Shown piece by piece: positions 62,899 to 64,000 of a DNA stretch of 64,000 nt (position 1 is the stretch's first letter; the number at the start of each line of letters is the position of its first letter). Both the position numbers and the translations under genes were made by a program. Location of the stretch: assembly GCA_016946835.1 (NCBI GenBank), contig JACVTC010000028.1:413501-477500 (forward strand), in the 5' to 3' direction. Below the pieces are notes generated by a model that ran no database searches, was not told where the DNA came from, and saw only the letters and a program-made list of their open reading frames with translations. Origin of the DNA: Neocallimastix lanati (nom. inval.). Taxonomy: Eukaryota > Neocallimastigomycota > Neocallimastigomycetes > Neocallimastigales > Neocallimastigaceae.

Positions 62899-63265
62899 AT
62901 GATTAAAATAGTAATTTGATGTTAATTTTACACATTATCTGCTTAAGTAATAATATGTTTTATGCTGATATTTGAAACAAATTTTTTATAAAATAAAAAT
63001 AAAAAAAAAAATAATAAATAAAATAATAAATTAATAATATATTAAATGAAAAATAAATATTTTTATTACAATTTGACATTTCTTTCCTTCTTTCTTTTAT
63101 TTATATTTTTTAAAAAAAATGAAATAAGAATAATTAATTTTATCAAATGTCATTTCAATTGGACATGATCATAATAATGATTGTCAAGTTTATGTCATTA
63201 AAAAATTTAATAAATACTCAAAAGAAAATGATTTAGATTTAGGTGTTAATTACAGAATTTATATT
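62899..63265 (+). pseudogene. Decayed 5'-end copy of a receptor gene, head-to-head with D
   Basis: The plus strand starts ATGATTAAAATAGTA and continues through TTACACATTATCTGCTTAAGTAATA, matching exon 1 and the intron 1 donor of receptor D. At 63146-63255 it matches exon 2 (SIGHDHNND then KKFNKYSKENDL, against D's SIAHDYNND and EKFNKYSNENDL). Exon 1 is no longer open (TGA after six codons). Similarity ends about 63265, and exons 3-5 are absent. It resembles D's divergent N-terminus rather than that of A-C. Confidence 0.8.
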
Positions 63266-63585
63266 GTTATGTTAATTATATAATAAAATTAACATTAACA
63301 ATATAAATAAAATTAATATTAAAAATTATATTAAATAAAATTAATAAATCATTTAAACTTTAAATAATTTAAGAAAGTAAATATGTAATAAAATAGATTT
63401 TAAATTTTATTCAAAAGAAAAACATATTGAAATAAGTGAAAAAATAAATATAAAAATAAAATTAAAATATATATAATAAATAATATTTTTTTTTTTTAAA
63501 GATTAGGAATAAACTTTATTTAATAATATATTTATTAAAAAAAAATTCATGATAATAAAATACTTTAAAATTTTTTACATTAATA
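63266..63585. other. A+T-rich spacer
   Basis: TA-rich low-complexity DNA with a poly-T run near 63487. No gene or repeat seen. Confidence 0.6.
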
Positions 63586-64000
63586 TTAAACTATGTTATG
63601 AGTTTCAAGGACGAGATAGCCTCTAACTCTTCCCATTCATTGATAATAACTCATGTGGATGGTCTAATGATATACAAATTGATTATATTGTAAAAATCAC
63701 TAATCACAATAGGAAATAGATATAATATTAGAAAGAAATTCCGCATGCTACTTAAAATATGTAATCCGGAAAGAAGACTGTTTCAAAGGTGATTGAAAGA
63801 TGTTGTTAATAAAACACCTTCTTTTCCTCGAGACCTAACTTTAAGATTTAAAATAGTACATTTCCAACCAAGAAGGAGATACAGTACGTAAAAATTAATA
63901 CAATCATTAAAACCTTCCTCTTTGCTATCAGGAATGTTCAATGATTTCTCATGAACAATTAGAGAGAAATTAATAAAAATTTCATCAACAAACTGAATGT
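63586..64000 (-). mobile_element. Decayed repeat or transposon copy, family T, copy 2
   Basis: Minus-strand partner of the relic at 1190-1908, running off the window end. It is the best preserved copy seen: one frame reads with few interruptions across about 400 bp and has a natural amino-acid mixture (for example FINFSLIVHEKSLNIPDSKE). Its 3' end matches copy 1 (GAATGG, GAGTTAGAGGC, GAAACTCATAAC). I do not recognise the protein, so class and coding role are open. It is broken. Confidence 0.5.

Overview
The window looks like nuclear DNA of an anaerobic gut fungus (Neocallimastigomycota; Neocallimastix, Piromyces, Anaeromyces and Orpinomyces are the candidates). The grounds are extremely A+T-rich spacers full of homopolymers and (TTA)n, (ATTTT)n and (AATAAAT)n tracts, compact genes of clearly higher G+C, short introns with TAG ends, and one diagnostic gene: a secreted GH10 xylanase with two fungal dockerin (CBM10-type) modules, the cellulosome-docking signature of this phylum. 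Genus and species cannot be settled from the sequence.

Layout. 1-9.7 kb: no intact gene; decayed repeat or transposable-element copies, tRNA-like relics and microsatellites. 9.7-10.4 kb (-): small Cys-rich single-pass surface protein. 10.4-20.2 kb: spacer with a long decayed element region (about 12.8-15.3 kb) and large microsatellites. 20.2-21.5 kb (+): unrecognised seven-helix membrane protein. 23.8-25.6 kb (+): ankyrin-repeat protein. 26.1-26.8 kb (+): a broken gene, followed by a minisatellite. 30.4-32.1 kb (+): 14-helix DHA2-type MFS transporter. 32-41.5 kb: spacer with tandem repeats and one isolated G+C-richer island at 37.85-38.23 kb. 41.5-43.35 kb (+): the dockerin-bearing GH10 xylanase.

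44.5-63.3 kb is the most notable part: a tandem array of four intact five-exon genes (labelled A-D, minus strand, predicted 770, 784, 765 and 793 residues). Each encodes a signal peptide, a bacterial-type sugar-binding (extracellular solute-binding, PBP type 2) ectodomain and a class C GPCR-like seven-helix domain with a Ser/Asn/Lys-rich cytoplasmic tail. I derived the exon joins by hand: all four copies have the same phases and the same lengths for exons 1-4 (49, 371, 175, 147 nt). The array is bounded by two decayed copies: a 3'-end fragment beyond gene A and a head-to-head 5'-end fragment beyond gene D. It shows mosaic sequence exchange, copy-specific tails, microsatellite expansion in intron 4, and a 370-bp insertion between A and B with empty sites at the two other spacers.

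How the genes might fit together is inference: the xylanase frees xylo-oligosaccharides from plant wall, and receptors with sugar-binding-protein ectodomains could sense extracellular oligosaccharides. Nothing in the sequence proves co-regulation. The window ends inside another decayed copy (63.6-64.0 kb, minus) of the repeat family seen at 1.2-1.9 kb and 13.3-14.7 kb.
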